A stretch of DNA of 64,000 nt from Flavicella sediminum (GCF_006381105.1 NZ_VDET01000001.1:1-64000), one strand, 5' to 3'; counted from the stretch's first letter, positions 1-8,184 are shown. Program-made: numbers and translations. The notes: generated by a model not told the origin, from the letters alone.

Positions 1-60
1 CCAACTTTTGCACCTGATCCCAGGTAGAAGGTAGCAAGTAAACTTTTTTTAATTTATAAG

Positions 61-90
61 ACTCAAGACTCAAGACTCAAGACTCAAGAC
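61..90. repeat. ACTCAAG heptamer tandem repeat
   Basis: Four exact copies of ACTCAAG (61-67, 68-74, 75-81, 82-88) followed by a partial copy (AC, 89-90). The array directly abuts the structured element that starts at 91. A pure heptamer array of this kind can change copy number by slippage. No function is visible. Confidence 0.9.
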
Positions 91-237
91 GCGTTAGGGA
101 TTGCAGTGGCATCCTTTTTATAGCTTCACTAGATTATGTTACAAGCTTCCACACCCGTCGAGGAGCTGAGGGGACGAAATCGGTGTATAATAAGCTATAA
201 AAAGATACAACGGAAAGCCCGACCTGAAAGGGAACGC
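91..237. ncRNA. candidate structured noncoding RNA element
   Basis: The ends pair: GCGTT at 91-95 with AACGC at 233-237. A perfect 12-bp helix forms between 115-126 and 192-203. Inside it ACACC (151-155) pairs with GGTGT (182-186) and CGTC (156-159) with GACG (173-176). A small hairpin CCT-gaa-AGG lies at 223-231. The element has far more G+C than its surroundings. From memory, similar elements beginning GCGTTAGGGAT and ending in GGGAACGCC recur in intergenic regions of flavobacterial genomes; the Rfam Flavo-1 motif is a possible identity but I could not search. The transcribed strand is not certain because the pairing works on both. Confidence 0.5.
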
Positions 238-456
238 CAAAAAAATCAAGTGAATTGTATATTGTTTTATTGATAGGATATACGCAAGTACTACAGCACC
301 TATTGATACATAGGTTAATAATTTGATGGAAAGCTGTTTTTATTCGATTTTTATAGTGATTTATTCTATATTTTAGTTTTATTTTTGTGTAAGCTGCTAG
401 AATAATTTTACTTTTACATAGTTCATAAAAGCTGTTAATGATTTATAAAATATCTA

Positions 457-3400
457 ATGTTATATATTAATCGGTATTTAGTTGCCTTAGTCTTCACTTT
501 TCTTTTTTCTATTGTTTCTTTTGGTCAACTTGTTGAAAAAGACACCCTTGTTTCTAAGAGTGTTTTTAAGGAGCAACCATTTAATACTTGGTCGGTAGGA
601 GCAGGTTTTAGTAATTTAATTATGCATGGTGATTTGCGATCCTTTGGAGCTGCTGATGGTCGGGCCTATTATAATTTTGGGCTTTATGCATATGTAGATA
701 AAATGTTTAATCCCATTTTTGGATTGGAATTTAAGATGCATTATTCAAGTTTAGGAGGTGGAAAACAATCTTTTTCTAATCCTGAAGGAGATTACTATGA
801 TATACTCTACACAATTGATTTTCCGGATGAGAATTTTTATATGGATGGAATTACGTTTGGAGGGGAGTTGAACGCGATAATTAGTGTTGATAATTTATGG
901 AAGCACAATAGTGAAAAATGGAATTTTAATGTTTATGCCGGTGTTGGATATCAAAAATACAATTCTAGATTATTGATTCGTAATTATGATCCACTAAGAT
1001 ATTTGGATGATGTTTCACCAGAGGGTGTTGTAATTGAGGCGGATTATGGATACAATCCATATAGAAAAAATAGTACAAATTTTGCGAAATCGGTTTATTT
1101 AAATACCGGATTAGGAGTAAAGTACCGATTGAATAAAAAGATAGATTTAGAAGTTAGATCTTCTATTTATGTAAATCATGAAGATCATTTTGATGCTGCA
1201 ATTAGTAATCAACAGAATTACGAGAATTATTTTGTTACGAATATTGGAGTAGTTTATAAATTTGGTAAAAAAGAGAGAAGTGCTATTTGGTATCATGAGC
1301 CAGAGGAAGAAGATCCTTTTGAATTGCCTGATACAGATGGCGATGGTGTTGCTGATTTGTTTGATATGGAAGAGGACACACCAAAAGAGGCTAAAGTACA
1401 TGGAAATGGTGTGGCGATAGACACCGATATGGATGGCTTGCAAGATTATAAAGACAATTGTCCTTTTGTACCAGGACCTATAGAAAATATTGGATGTCCT
1501 TATCCTGTTGAAGAAGTTGTTGCTGAAGTTATTCCTGAAGTTATTCCTGAACCAGTTCCGGTGATTGCACCTATAGAAGAGGATCAAAAACAACGGATTA
1601 GAGAACAAATTGCTTTGTTATCTAAAAGTATTTATTTCAAAACTTCAAGTGCCGAACTAAAGACTGAATCCTATAAACCCTTGAATGAAATTGCTGGTAT
1701 TATGATTGAATACCCACAGTCGATGTTTAAGATAGAAGGACATACAGACAGTAGGGGAAAGGCTGAATACAATTTAAGTCTTTCAGAAAGACGAGCTAAG
1801 TCAGTAAAAGATTATTTGGTGGTTGAAAATTCTATTGGGTTAGAAAGATTGTCTTCAAAAGGGTATGGAGAAGTGAGACCTATAAAAACAAACGATACAG
1901 AGGAAGGTAGACAGTTTAACCGACGAGTTGAAATAAATTTTATAGATCCTGATACGCCTGAAGGTAGAGCTGTATATGGAACTGATGTTACTTTTCATAG
2001 AGAAACTTCACGAGAAGTAAATGTGTCAGTGGGTACTCCGGGAGTTACAGGAGCAGTTCTAGGAGTAGGAACAGGAAAAACTACTGTGGCCTTAGTTGAT
2101 ACTGATGGTGATGGTGTTACAGATGCTTATGATAAAGAACCAAATACGCCTGCTGATGTAAGAGTTTACGGAAATGGTGTGTCTGTAGATTCAGATAATG
2201 ATGGAATACCAGATTATAAAGATGATTGTCCGTTTGAAAAAGGAGGGATTGGATTGAATGGTTGTTCAGACGATATTGCGAAGGAGGATATTAAATTAAA
2301 TTATTCTGTAGACAATGTGGATACAGATGGAGATGGTGTTGCTGATGTTTACGATAAAGAGCCTAATACTCCGGAAGGTGTTAAGGTTTATGGAAATGGA
2401 GTTTCTGTGGATTCTGACAATGATGGAATAGCTGATTATAAAGATGATTGTCCGTTTGAAAAAGGAAGTATTGCTAAGAATGGATGTTCAGATGAGTTAG
2501 AAAAAGAGGATATTAAATTAAATTATTCAATAGACAATGTGGATACTGACGGAGATGGTGTTGCTGATGTTTACGATAAAGAGCCTAATACTCCGGAAGG
2601 TGTTAAGGTTTATGGAAATGGAGTGTCTGTTGATTCAGATAATGATGGAATACCAGATTATAAAGATGACTGTCCGTTTGAAAAGGGAGCTATTGGGTCA
2701 AATGGTTGTTCAGAGAGAGAAGTAGTAAAATCAAGTGTTTCAGCTGAAGATGTTGAAGCAGTTGTTTCAGTGAAGTTTGTAGATACTGATAAAGATGGTG
2801 TTGCAGATATTTACGATCAAGAACCAAATACACCTGCAGGGGCCAAGGTTTATGGGAATGGCGTTTCTGTAGATTCTGACGATGATGGAATTGCCGATTA
2901 TCAAGATAATTGTCCGTTTGAAAAAGGAAACAGTACAAATAAAGGATGTCCTGAGACTTCACAAGTCGCAGCAAGTAAAGTAACAACGCAAGATGTGGAA
3001 GCTGTAGTTTCTGGTAAGTTTGTGGATACGGATGGAGATGGTGTAATTGATTTGTATGATAAAGAACCAAATACGCCAAAAGAATCTAGAGTTTACGGAG
3101 ATGGAGTTTCTATTGACTCTGATTTGGATGGAATTCCGGATTACAAAGATGCTTGTCCATTTGAAAAAGGACTTGCTTCAAAATTAGGTTGTCCGTTAGT
3201 TAGTCAGTCTGTTGCAGCAACGGTGCCAGTGAGAACAAATATTGCTGTACCAAAGAAGAGCGATCAAGATGGAGACGGTGTAGCTGATGCCTTTGATAAG
3301 GAGCCAAATACTCCAGCAAACGTTAGAGTATCTTCTAATGGAGTAGCAATTGACAGTGATAATGATGGTGTTCCTGATTATAAAGACAGGTGTCCAAGTG

Positions 3401-3897
3401 TAAGAGGAGTTGCCTCTAAAGATGGATGTCCGGAAAAAGTGGATTCAGATGGAGATGGGATTGAAGATCAATTTGATTTATGTCCGAATGTAAAAGGGAA
3501 TGTTGCAAACAATGGATGTCCGAATGCGGATAGTATTTCTGATGTTGGAGATCAGCTAAATGCCTTGGCGAGTAGGATTCGTTTTTCAAGATCTGAAGGA
3601 CATATTTTGAAAAGTAACAATTTGGCCATTCTGTCTCAAATTGCAGATAAGTTGAATAATTATAGAGCTACACGTTTTAAAATAGAAGTACATACAGCAG
3701 CAAGGCCAAATTTAAAATACAATTTGGAGCTTTCTAAGAGAAGAGCTTATGCTATTAATAAGTACTTAACAAAAACAAAAGGTATTGCTCAAAATAGAAT
3801 TGAGGTTGTTGGATTAGGAGGAACAAATTTAAAATACCCTTCTGAGGACGACCCTAAATACAAAGAAAATGACCGAGTGGAAATGTATATCAAATAA
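457..3897 (+). CDS. OmpA family protein with thrombospondin type 3 repeats and two OmpA-like domains
   Basis: Predicted outer-membrane/peptidoglycan-linking protein of 1146 aa. A signal peptide (about residues 1-23, ending SFGQ) is followed by a beta-barrel-like region (about 45-275), one calcium-binding thrombospondin type 3 module (from about 291), a canonical OmpA C-terminal domain (about 384-497, with HTDSRG, SERRA and NRRVEI), and then seven further type 3 modules (about 546-1025), each with two DxDxDG loops and a conserved CPFEKG...GC end. A second OmpA-like domain (about 1031-1146) closes the protein. In that domain the motif reads HTAARP, so the aspartate that binds diaminopimelate in OmpA proteins is alanine, while SKRRA is kept. 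Most relatives have one OmpA domain at the C-terminus, so the internal position plus a degenerate copy is unusual. It probably anchors the outer membrane to the wall. A terminator follows. Confidence 0.85.
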   Translation: MLYINRYLVALVFTFLFSIVSFGQLVEKDTLVSKSVFKEQPFNTWSVGAGFSNLIMHGDLRSFGAADGRAYYNFGLYAYVDKMFNPIFGLEFKMHYSSLGGGKQSFSNPEGDYYDILYTIDFPDENFYMDGITFGGELNAIISVDNLWKHNSEKWNFNVYAGVGYQKYNSRLLIRNYDPLRYLDDVSPEGVVIEADYGYNPYRKNSTNFAKSVYLNTGLGVKYRLNKKIDLEVRSSIYVNHEDHFDAAISNQQNYENYFVTNIGVVYKFGKKERSAIWYHEPEEEDPFELPDTDGDGVADLFDMEEDTPKEAKVHGNGVAIDTDMDGLQDYKDNCPFVPGPIENIGCPYPVEEVVAEVIPEVIPEPVPVIAPIEEDQKQRIREQIALLSKSIYFKTSSAELKTESYKPLNEIAGIMIEYPQSMFKIEGHTDSRGKAEYNLSLSERRAKSVKDYLVVENSIGLERLSSKGYGEVRPIKTNDTEEGRQFNRRVEINFIDPDTPEGRAVYGTDVTFHRETSREVNVSVGTPGVTGAVLGVGTGKTTVALVDTDGDGVTDAYDKEPNTPADVRVYGNGVSVDSDNDGIPDYKDDCPFEKGGIGLNGCSDDIAKEDIKLNYSVDNVDTDGDGVADVYDKEPNTPEGVKVYGNGVSVDSDNDGIADYKDDCPFEKGSIAKNGCSDELEKEDIKLNYSIDNVDTDGDGVADVYDKEPNTPEGVKVYGNGVSVDSDNDGIPDYKDDCPFEKGAIGSNGCSEREVVKSSVSAEDVEAVVSVKFVDTDKDGVADIYDQEPNTPAGAKVYGNGVSVDSDDDGIADYQDNCPFEKGNSTNKGCPETSQVAASKVTTQDVEAVVSGKFVDTDGDGVIDLYDKEPNTPKESRVYGDGVSIDSDLDGIPDYKDACPFEKGLASKLGCPLVSQSVAATVPVRTNIAVPKKSDQDGDGVADAFDKEPNTPANVRVSSNGVAIDSDNDGVPDYKDRCPSVRGVASKDGCPEKVDSDGDGIEDQFDLCPNVKGNVANNGCPNADSISDVGDQLNALASRIRFSRSEGHILKSNNLAILSQIADKLNNYRATRFKIEVHTAARPNLKYNLELSKRRAYAINKYLTKTKGIAQNRIEVVGLGGTNLKYPSEDDPKYKENDRVEMYIK
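2284..2727 (+). repeat. 222-bp tandem duplication inside the OmpA-like gene
   Basis: Two head-to-tail units of 222 bp (2284-2505 and 2506-2727, 74 codons each) are nearly identical at the DNA level, including synonymous sites; for instance the stretch from GATGGTGTTGCTGATGTTTA onward is shared over about 90 bases. Neighbouring modules of the same protein have the same amino-acid pattern but different codons. This indicates a recent duplication or gene conversion of one thrombospondin type 3 module plus linker. The period is a multiple of three, so copy number can change in frame. Confidence 0.85.
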
Positions 3898-3925
3898 AAC
3901 TACGGTTTTACTAAAATAGAATGCT

Positions 3926-3960
3926 AAAAAAGCTTGAGTACATAACTCAAGCTTTTTTTT
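3926..3960 (+). terminator. rho-independent terminator after the OmpA-like gene
   Basis: A 14-bp stem (3926-3939 with 3945-3958) has a 5-base loop and ends in a T run. It lies 29 bases after the stop codon. Confidence 0.9.
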
Positions 3961-4080
3961 TGATCTCATTTAATTAGGAACCTTATAAATTCTATATTTT
4001 AATTCGGCTTACCCGTTTTAAAATCTGACCAAGATTTGGTCTTTATGTAGGTTACATGAAGCATTCAAAAGTTTAGTGCA

Positions 4081-4117
4081 AAAAAAATCCCTAAAAACGT
4101 TAGTTATTAGGGATTTT
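4081..4117 (-). terminator. terminator of the tRNA-Arg transcript
   Basis: AAAATCCCTAA (4084-4094) pairs with TTAGGGATTTT (4107-4117). Read on the minus strand the stem is followed by a T run. It lies just past the 3' end of the leftward tRNA gene. Confidence 0.8.
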
Positions 4118-4142
4118 GAATCTAAACTTGAATTAGATTTTG

Positions 4143-4216
4143 TGACCTCGACTGGATTCAAACCAGTAACCTCTTGAGCCGTAATCAAGTGCGCTATTCA
4201 GTTGCGCCACGAGGCC
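4143..4216 (-). tRNA. tRNA-Arg (anticodon ACG)
   Basis: On the minus strand a full cloverleaf is seen: acceptor stem GGCCTCG with CGAGGTC (one G-U pair), anticodon stem CTTGA/TCAAG around loop TTACGGC, and T-arm with loop TTTGAATC. The anticodon ACG (A34 presumably edited to inosine) reads CGU, CGC and CGA arginine codons. Length is 74 nt with discriminator A, and CCA is not encoded. It has its own promoter and terminator. Confidence 0.97.
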
Positions 4217-4228
4217 GTTAAGCGGTTG

Positions 4229-4262
4229 CAAATATAGAGATATATTGTTAATATGAAAACAA
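4229..4262 (-). promoter_or_regulatory. promoter of tRNA-Arg
   Basis: On the minus strand TTG (4260-4262) and TATATTTG (4229-4236) are 23 bases apart, matching the Flavobacterium/Bacteroidota -33/-7 consensus TTG-N17-23-TAnnTTTG. The tRNA begins 12 bases downstream of the -7 box. The 17 bases CTATATTTGCAACCGCT are identical to the tRNA-Asp promoter at 24 kb. Confidence 0.8.
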
Positions 4263-4280
4263 AAAAACGAAAAAAATTAA

Positions 4281-4514
4281 TTATTTTTTTTCATCATTTA
4301 AATCCTTCAATATTTTAGAAGCTTTTTCCAAATCATCTTCAAAGATAAATAGCTCAACGTTATCACTTAAGGCTCCAAAACCTGCAAGTATTGCTGAATC
4401 GTTATTATTTTTCACAATAAAAGGAATTTCAGCATCATTTAGGTCTAGTTGCAATCTTTGTACGGCAATAAACGAACCTGTAAATAATTTAATGTGTGTT
4501 GCATGATCAGTCAT
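4281..4514 (-). CDS. DUF2007-like putative signal-transducing protein
   Basis: A 77-aa soluble protein starting MTDHATHIKLFTGSFI. The pattern of a short N-terminal strand, IAVQRLQLDLNDAEIPFIVKN, and an acidic VELFIFEDDLEKASKIL end fits the DUF2007 family (annotated as putative prokaryotic signal-transducing proteins; biochemical role unknown). An upstream in-frame ATG at 4566-4568 would add 18 residues that do not look like the family, so I chose the ATG at 4512-4514. The gene lies 10 bases downstream of the 51-aa gene and is probably co-transcribed with it. Confidence 0.7.
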   Translation of the reverse strand: MTDHATHIKLFTGSFIAVQRLQLDLNDAEIPFIVKNNNDSAILAGFGALSDNVELFIFEDDLEKASKILKDLNDEKK

Positions 4515-4524
4515 AGTTTGTAAT

Positions 4525-4680
4525 TTAAGGGTTAATCGCATTTTTTGTGATATAAGCTCTCCAGCCAATGATGATCATTTGCCATTTTTTAGCTTTACTC
4601 ATGTCTAATTGTTTTTTTCCAAAGGAAGGAAAAAGCAATTTGTTGAATTTCGCAATTGCCTTAAACAATTGTCTTTTCAT
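4525..4680 (-). CDS. small conserved flavobacterial protein (51 aa)
   Basis: Encodes a basic 51-aa protein beginning MKRQLFKAIAKFNKLLFPSF and containing KKWQMIIIGWRAYITKNAI. I recall very similar short proteins in many Flavobacteriaceae, sometimes labelled SsrA-binding protein, which I think is not supported. The start is set at 4678-4680 because the upstream extension in the same frame does not resemble these proteins and because a good promoter lies 30 bases further upstream. It is mostly helical and amphipathic; function unknown. Confidence 0.6.
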   Translation of the reverse strand: MKRQLFKAIAKFNKLLFPSFGKKQLDMSKAKKWQMIIIGWRAYITKNAINP

Positions 4681-4709
4681 AGTTTCAGTATTTAATGCTA
4701 TGAAATATA

Positions 4710-4738
4710 CAAAATTAGAATTCAATAAAGAAAAACAA
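4710..4738 (-). promoter_or_regulatory. promoter for the 51-aa / DUF2007 gene pair
   Basis: On the minus strand TTG (4736-4738), 18 bases spacing, TAATTTTG (4710-4717). Both boxes match the Bacteroidota consensus, and the -7 box ends 29 bases before the 51-aa start codon. The rightward antiporter has a possible, overlapping -7 box TATATTTG at 4769-4776, but its best TTG (4740-4742) is 26 bases away. Confidence 0.6.
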
Positions 4739-4802
4739 TTTGAACAGAGTATCAATTTTATTATTCAATATATTTGTCTCTTTAAAATTCGAAAATTTCA
4801 AA

Positions 4803-5738
4803 ATGGATTTATTGTACATACTTGTAGGTTTGCTTATCTTAATTTTAGGTGGTAATTGGTTGCTAAAAGCGGCGGTGGGTTTTTCACTTCGTTTAAAGAT
4901 TCCTAAAATTGTGATTGGTATGACGGTGGTATCTTTTGCGACTTCTGCACCAGAACTTATTGTGAGTTTAAAATCTGCGTTGCAAGGGCATGCCGATTTG
5001 GCTTTGGGGAATGTGATTGGTTCTAATGTGGCAAATTTAGGATTGGTATTGGGAGTAACCGTTTTGCTGTCGACAATTCATGTTGAAAAAAGTTTTTACA
5101 AAACAGATTGGCCTATTATGATGCTTTCTTCTGTTTTGCTCTATGTATTCTTAATTTTTGATGGAGTGTTAGAAACGTATGAAGGAGTGATTTTGTTTTC
5201 ATTATTGATTTTCTTTTTAATTTACCTTTTAAAATATCAAAAAACTGCGGTTGTTGATGAATTGCCCGAAGATGATGAGGAGCTTCCTTTGTATAAGGAT
5301 GTCATTTATTTAAGTTTGGGTGGACTTGCCCTTTGGGGAGGTTCTGAATTGTTGATAAATGGCGCTGTAGGTTTGGCGCATTATTACGAGGTAAGTGAAA
5401 GAATTATTGGAGTAACTATCGTTTCTATAGGAACAAGTATTCCTGAGCTTTCTGCATCGGTTATAGCCGTTTTAAAGAAAGAAAAAGCGATTTCTTTAGG
5501 AAATCTTATTGGATCTAATATGTTCAATATTTTGGCGGTTTTAGGACTGACAGCTATTATTACACCCGTTCATGTTACCGATATGGGATTAATAGAAAAT
5601 GATATTTATTGGATGCTAGGGATCGCCTTTGGAATTTTGCCATTGACATTGTTTTTATCTAAAATGAAACTAGGCAAATTGGAAGGATTACTACTGTTAG
5701 GGTTTTATCTTTTCTTTGTATTTCAAATGGTTTTGTGA
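4803..5738 (+). CDS. calcium/sodium antiporter, YrbG type
   Basis: An inner-membrane exchanger of the CaCA superfamily, 311 aa, with about ten membrane helices in two homologous halves. The alpha repeats are visible: half 1 has TSAPELIVS and GNVIGSNVANLGLVLG (about residues 40-85), half 2 has GTSIPELSASV and GNLIGSNMFNILAVLG (about 210-260). These carry the acidic and asparagine residues that bind Ca2+/Na+. A short acidic loop (ELPEDDEELP) separates the halves. The ORF extends 21 codons upstream, but the ATG at 4803 starts directly with the first helix (MDLLYILVGL), as in relatives. Confidence 0.9.
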   Translation: MDLLYILVGLLILILGGNWLLKAAVGFSLRLKIPKIVIGMTVVSFATSAPELIVSLKSALQGHADLALGNVIGSNVANLGLVLGVTVLLSTIHVEKSFYKTDWPIMMLSSVLLYVFLIFDGVLETYEGVILFSLLIFFLIYLLKYQKTAVVDELPEDDEELPLYKDVIYLSLGGLALWGGSELLINGAVGLAHYYEVSERIIGVTIVSIGTSIPELSASVIAVLKKEKAISLGNLIGSNMFNILAVLGLTAIITPVHVTDMGLIENDIYWMLGIAFGILPLTLFLSKMKLGKLEGLLLLGFYLFFVFQMVL

Positions 5739-5789
5739 GTCTAAAATATTTGGTATTTTTATAGGACTTATTTTCAATGCTAACGAGTT

Positions 5790-7463
5790 ATGACGATCCA
5801 AAAATGGTTAATTCTTGCGATTAATACTTTGCTAACCATAGTAGTTATAACACTGTCAGTTGCTTTTTATTTTCAATTTAAAAAAGCTTTGGATGAACGC
5901 GTTTTATTACAATTAACATCTATAAAACGACTTAAAAAAAATCAGATAGAAGCATATTTAAAGCGTGAATGGTTTCAGTTTGAGTCTGTAGCGGAATACG
6001 AGATTACAGAGATTTCTGATTCCATAAAAAATAAGGTAATTAATAATAGGAATTACCAAGCTACAGGCGCTTATGATGTTACTCATCTGAATACAACTGG
6101 CAAGCTTTTAATAGCCTTTGTATTTTATAGGGATACGATTCAAAAAATAAAACTTTTGAACGGAGATCGAATACAAGATATTTTGTTGGAACGAACTGGT
6201 TTGGGAGATAGTGGGGAAAGTTATTTGGTTGGAAACGATTATCGTTTGCGGTCACAATCTAGATTTTATACAGCTAAATTGCCTTTTGATATACTTGCCA
6301 AGACAAAAGGAGTTTTGAGGGTTTTTTCAGGGAAATCTGGAAATAGTATTTTTGAAGATTACAGAGATGTCGAAGTCTATAGTGCTTATGGTAGTATTGA
6401 TTTTTTAAATTTAAAATTCGCTATTTTATCTGAAATAGATACAGAAGAAGTCATGGCACCATTGTTTCATATGCAAAAGCGACTTGTTTTTATTGCTTTA
6501 TTGATCGTGCTAGTTGGTGTGGGAATTTCACTATATTTATCTAAAATTATAGCCAAACCGGTTGTTGAAATGCAAAATAAATTGCAATCTATGGCTAGTG
6601 GGAATTATGAAATTCCAGCGGGTAATAGAAGTAAGCTTCGAGAAATTCAAAGTATGTTTATGGCACTTTCTGAGCTTCAGAATTCATTAAAGGGTGCCGT
6701 CAATTTTTCATCTAAAATTGGTGAGATGGATTTGAAACATAGCTATGAGCCAATTAGTTCAAAAGATTTATTGGGATACAGTTTGCTAAAAATGCGCGAT
6801 AATTTGATTGCCTTTAATGAGCGGGAAGCGAGTTATAACACCTTGATGAAGAAATCTCTTATTGAAAGAGAAGAGCTAGAGCGAAAGCGTATTTCAATGG
6901 AACTACATGATGGTATAGGTCCGCTTTTAACAACGCTAAAAATGTATATGCAAAATACGATAGAAGATTCTGTTGTAAAAGAAGAAGTAAAAGGTTTGTT
7001 GGACAATACGATTACTGAGATAAGACATATTACCTATGCCTTATTGCCTCCAACTTTAATAGATTTTGGATTGGGGTATACCTTAAAAAGCTTCGTTAAA
7101 AATTTAAAAAACAACAATAAGGCAAATATTCAATTTGAAGACGATACCCGAAATGACACAACTAGAATGTCATTTGATTTGCAGATTAATTTATTTAGAA
7201 TTAGTCAAGAATTACTAAACAATGCCATTAAACACGCCAATGCAGCGCGTATTAATTTAACAATTTCTGAATTTGAAGAGTATGTGTCTTTATTTTATTT
7301 TGACGATGGAGTGGGCTACAATACAGACCAAGTAAATATTGGTTCGGGTTTGCTAAATATACGAGAACGCGTAGAGATATTTAATGGAGAGCTATTGGTG
7401 CATTCAGAAAAAAACAAAACAACTGTAGAAATAGAAATACCAATTCAAAATGAAACAAATTAA
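5790..7463 (+). CDS. sensor histidine kinase, NarL/HisKA_3 type, with Cache-like sensor
   Basis: Membrane sensor kinase of 557 aa. A first helix (about 7-30) and a second (about 232-252) enclose a periplasmic domain of about 200 residues. This domain contains GLGDSGESYLVGNDYRLRS, typical of Cache-type small-molecule sensors. A HAMP-like linker follows. The phosphoacceptor is His373 in the HisKA_3 motif MELHDGIGPLL, and the HATPase domain shows the N box ELLNNAIKHA and G boxes DDGVGY and GSGLLNIRERV. It overlaps the response-regulator gene by 14 bases, so the two are one operon and partners. The ligand cannot be read from sequence. Confidence 0.92.
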   Translation: MTIQKWLILAINTLLTIVVITLSVAFYFQFKKALDERVLLQLTSIKRLKKNQIEAYLKREWFQFESVAEYEITEISDSIKNKVINNRNYQATGAYDVTHLNTTGKLLIAFVFYRDTIQKIKLLNGDRIQDILLERTGLGDSGESYLVGNDYRLRSQSRFYTAKLPFDILAKTKGVLRVFSGKSGNSIFEDYRDVEVYSAYGSIDFLNLKFAILSEIDTEEVMAPLFHMQKRLVFIALLIVLVGVGISLYLSKIIAKPVVEMQNKLQSMASGNYEIPAGNRSKLREIQSMFMALSELQNSLKGAVNFSSKIGEMDLKHSYEPISSKDLLGYSLLKMRDNLIAFNEREASYNTLMKKSLIEREELERKRISMELHDGIGPLLTTLKMYMQNTIEDSVVKEEVKGLLDNTITEIRHITYALLPPTLIDFGLGYTLKSFVKNLKNNNKANIQFEDDTRNDTTRMSFDLQINLFRISQELLNNAIKHANAARINLTISEFEEYVSLFYFDDGVGYNTDQVNIGSGLLNIRERVEIFNGELLVHSEKNKTTVEIEIPIQNETN

Positions 7464-8079
7464 AGTAGTAATTGTAGACGATCATGATTTATTTAGAAGT
7501 GGTTTAGCAGCATTGTTACAGAATCATGCTCATATAAATGTACTTGCAGGTTTGTCTAATGGAGAAGAGTTGTTTTCATTTTTAGACAGGGAAATAGTAG
7601 ATGTGGTGTTGTTGGATTTGGTAATGCCTAATATGGATGGTTTTCAAGTCTTAGATCTTTTGTCGAAAGAAAAGTCAGCGCCTAAAGTAATTGTCATTTC
7701 TATGCATGATGATGGAAACTATATGGTAAAATGTGCAAAGTTTGGGGCTTATGGTTATTTATTGAAAAATGCTGATGAAGAAGAATTGGTAGCTGCTATT
7801 GATTCGGTTTATAAAGGTAAGAAGTATTACAATTTAGAGGTTACTGAAAAAATGGTCAGTAATATGTCTAAAGAAAAAGGAACACCCAAAAGATTGACCC
7901 AGAAAGAGACGGAAATTTTAGGTCTTTTGTCTAAAGGTTTTACTACAAAAGAGATTGCTAGTGATTTGTTTGTTAGCGTAAGAACAGTGGAAACACATAG
8001 AGCAAATATGCTCAAAAAGTTAGAGGTGAAAAATTCTGCAGAACTTATAAATAAGGCAATTACATTAAAAATACTTTAG
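7450..8079 (+). CDS. LuxR/NarL-family response regulator
   Basis: A 209-aa two-component regulator. The receiver domain (about 4-120) has the acidic pocket VDDHD near residue 10, phosphoacceptor Asp56 in LLDLVMPNMDG, and a Lys in the LLKNADEEEL turn. A C-terminal LuxR-type helix-turn-helix (about 143-205; LTQKETEILGLLSKG...RTVETHRANMLKKL) binds DNA. The start codon lies inside the kinase gene (14-base overlap), indicating translational coupling. The small repeat peptide gene 105 bases downstream is a possible target. Confidence 0.95.
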   Translation: MKQIKVVIVDDHDLFRSGLAALLQNHAHINVLAGLSNGEELFSFLDREIVDVVLLDLVMPNMDGFQVLDLLSKEKSAPKVIVISMHDDGNYMVKCAKFGAYGYLLKNADEEELVAAIDSVYKGKKYYNLEVTEKMVSNMSKEKGTPKRLTQKETEILGLLSKGFTTKEIASDLFVSVRTVETHRANMLKKLEVKNSAELINKAITLKIL

Positions 8080-8141
8080 CGTCTAGGTGTAAATACGGAT
8101 ACAAAATTTACGTGATTTCTCATATTGTAAAAATTATAGAT

Positions 8142-8164
8142 AGACAATACATTTATGTATGTCT
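8142..8164 (+). promoter_or_regulatory. imperfect inverted repeat upstream of the repeat-peptide gene
   Basis: AGACAATACAT (8142-8152) is the inverse of ATGTATGTCT (8155-8164) apart from one extra base, with a two-base centre. It lies 20 bases before the start codon of the small secreted peptide and 62 bases after the response-regulator stop. It could be an operator or an mRNA leader hairpin; no consensus -7 box overlaps it clearly. Confidence 0.4.
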
Positions 8165-8184
8165 AATTTTAAAATTTTAATAAT

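Larger units (their letters stand above)
1..456. other. intergenic region left of the OmpA-like gene
   Basis: No open frame with coding character is visible on either strand. The region holds a heptamer tandem repeat (61-90) and a long self-complementary element (91-237), both listed separately. The remaining ~220 bases before the ATG at 457 are very AT-rich leader; I see no clear TTG/TAnnTTTG promoter there. The first 60 bases show nothing I can name and may be the trailing spacer of a gene outside the window. Confidence 0.6.

Noticed and set aside
61-90. Short array as a CRISPR
   Set aside because: Units are 7 bases with no spacers, and no cas genes are near; a simple tandem repeat.
1147-1608. 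153-codon minus-strand frame opposite the OmpA-like gene
   Set aside because: Shadow of a well-supported gene; asparagine/phenylalanine-rich low-complexity translation.
2690-3079. 129-codon minus-strand frame opposite the type 3 modules
   Set aside because: Leu/His/Gln-rich shadow created by the repeated module DNA.
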